NCBI RefSeq assembly: GCF_949628215.1
Contig: NC_134282.1
Location: 16,410,723 to 16,474,722 of the forward strand
Reading direction: 5' to 3'
Source of the DNA: Phalacrocorax aristotelis
Taxonomy: Eukaryota > Chordata > Aves > Suliformes > Phalacrocoracidae
Length of the DNA stretch: 64,000 nt
Positions within the stretch are counted from its first letter, which is position 1, and the number at the start of each line of letters is the position of its first letter. The notes below the pieces were generated by a model that was not told the origin of the DNA, did no database searches, and was given only the letters and a program-made list of their open reading frames with translations. The position numbers and the translations under genes are program-made. Of this stretch, positions 63,701-64,000 are shown one piece after another.

Positions 63701-64000
63701 CAAAGCAGCAGCAGAGGAGCAGAACCCCTTCAGCATCTCCCTCGCACCCCCTGCCTATGTCTTGCCACCCAACACATTTTTTTCTTGGATAATTTATATT
63801 CTACTTTTTTATTCCATGTAAAATGGGCTTCCTGTCTCCCCTTATCCCTGTTTCTACTACACTTCAGTGAAATTTGTCTGTCTTCTATTCTCCCAAGAAA
63901 TTTAACAGAAAAAGGCTGGAGAGCAGACAGTAAAAAGGACACACTGAAAGGTGAAACAATAGCTGCAGGGACCATGTAAAGGAAGACATTAGGACTCTTT

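Larger units (their letters stand above)
54043..64000. other. Gene-free region to the end of the window
   Basis: No exon, RNA gene or LTR was recognised. I looked for GMNC, the next gene beyond OSTN in mammals as I remember it, and found no matching coiled-coil exon. Minor simple repeats are an ACACAC run at 54356-54369, poly-A at about 55737-55750 and a purine-rich run at 59153-59172. A T/G tract at 60417-60480 and an inverted repeat at 60752-60777 are listed separately. Confidence 0.5.

Noticed and set aside
63525-63979. Overlapping plus-strand open frames at the right edge
   Set aside because: No family resemblance and no convincing splice structure; probably chance.
1-64000. CRISPR arrays, operons, bacterial insertion sequences and tRNA genes
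   Set aside because: None seen. The gene structure and repeats are those of a bird nuclear genome.

Overview
This is a window of vertebrate nuclear DNA, almost certainly from a bird. The protein-coding content is three spliced genes with small exons and GT/AG introns. The interspersed repeats are CR1 LINE fragments with the typical avian 3' end (ATTCTGTGATTCTAT) and solo retroviral LTRs. One LTR belongs to a TGTCCTGGTTTCAGCTGGGA... family that I recognise as common in neoavian genomes. No bacterial features, operons, CRISPR arrays or tRNA genes were seen.

Layout. 1-4446 is intron 1 of CCDC50 (minus strand). 3840-5130 is a CpG island holding CCDC50 coding exon 1 (4447-4495) and its promoter. 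5131-16600 is intergenic, with two CR1 fragments and a microsatellite. 17110-25785 holds the five coding exons of UTS2B (plus strand), which encode a 120-residue precursor of urotensin II-related peptide; a polyadenylation signal lies at 26389. 26411-30570 separates the convergent 3' ends of UTS2B and OSTN. 31239-38074 holds the three coding exons of OSTN (osteocrin/musclin, minus strand, 133 residues). A likely non-coding first exon and TATA-like box lie at about 38503-38717. A solo LTR (38746-39329) sits directly upstream of that predicted promoter. A second, unrelated 250-bp solo LTR (41875-42124) has perfect 6-bp target duplications. From 42131 to 64000 I recognise no gene. That stretch contains a 5'-truncated CR1 with a 196-codon reading frame, an antisense CR1, several perfect hairpins, and one candidate regulatory block at about 52200-52660.

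The order CCDC50(-) / UTS2B(+) / OSTN(-) matches, as I recall it, the human 3q28 order OSTN-UTS2B-CCDC50 in inverted view, so this is a conserved synteny block (chicken chromosome 9 by memory). UTS2B and OSTN both encode secreted peptide hormones released at basic cleavage sites. They are neighbours but are not known to act in one pathway: URP signals through the UTS2R receptor, and osteocrin binds the natriuretic peptide clearance receptor NPR3.

I found no convincing new multigene system. The best second-look items are the LTR next to the OSTN promoter, the LTR with intact target duplications, the homeodomain/CTCF-like block at 52.2-52.7 kb, and the perfect hairpins. All exon calls were made by reading splice sites and comparing with remembered human proteins; no alignment software was run.
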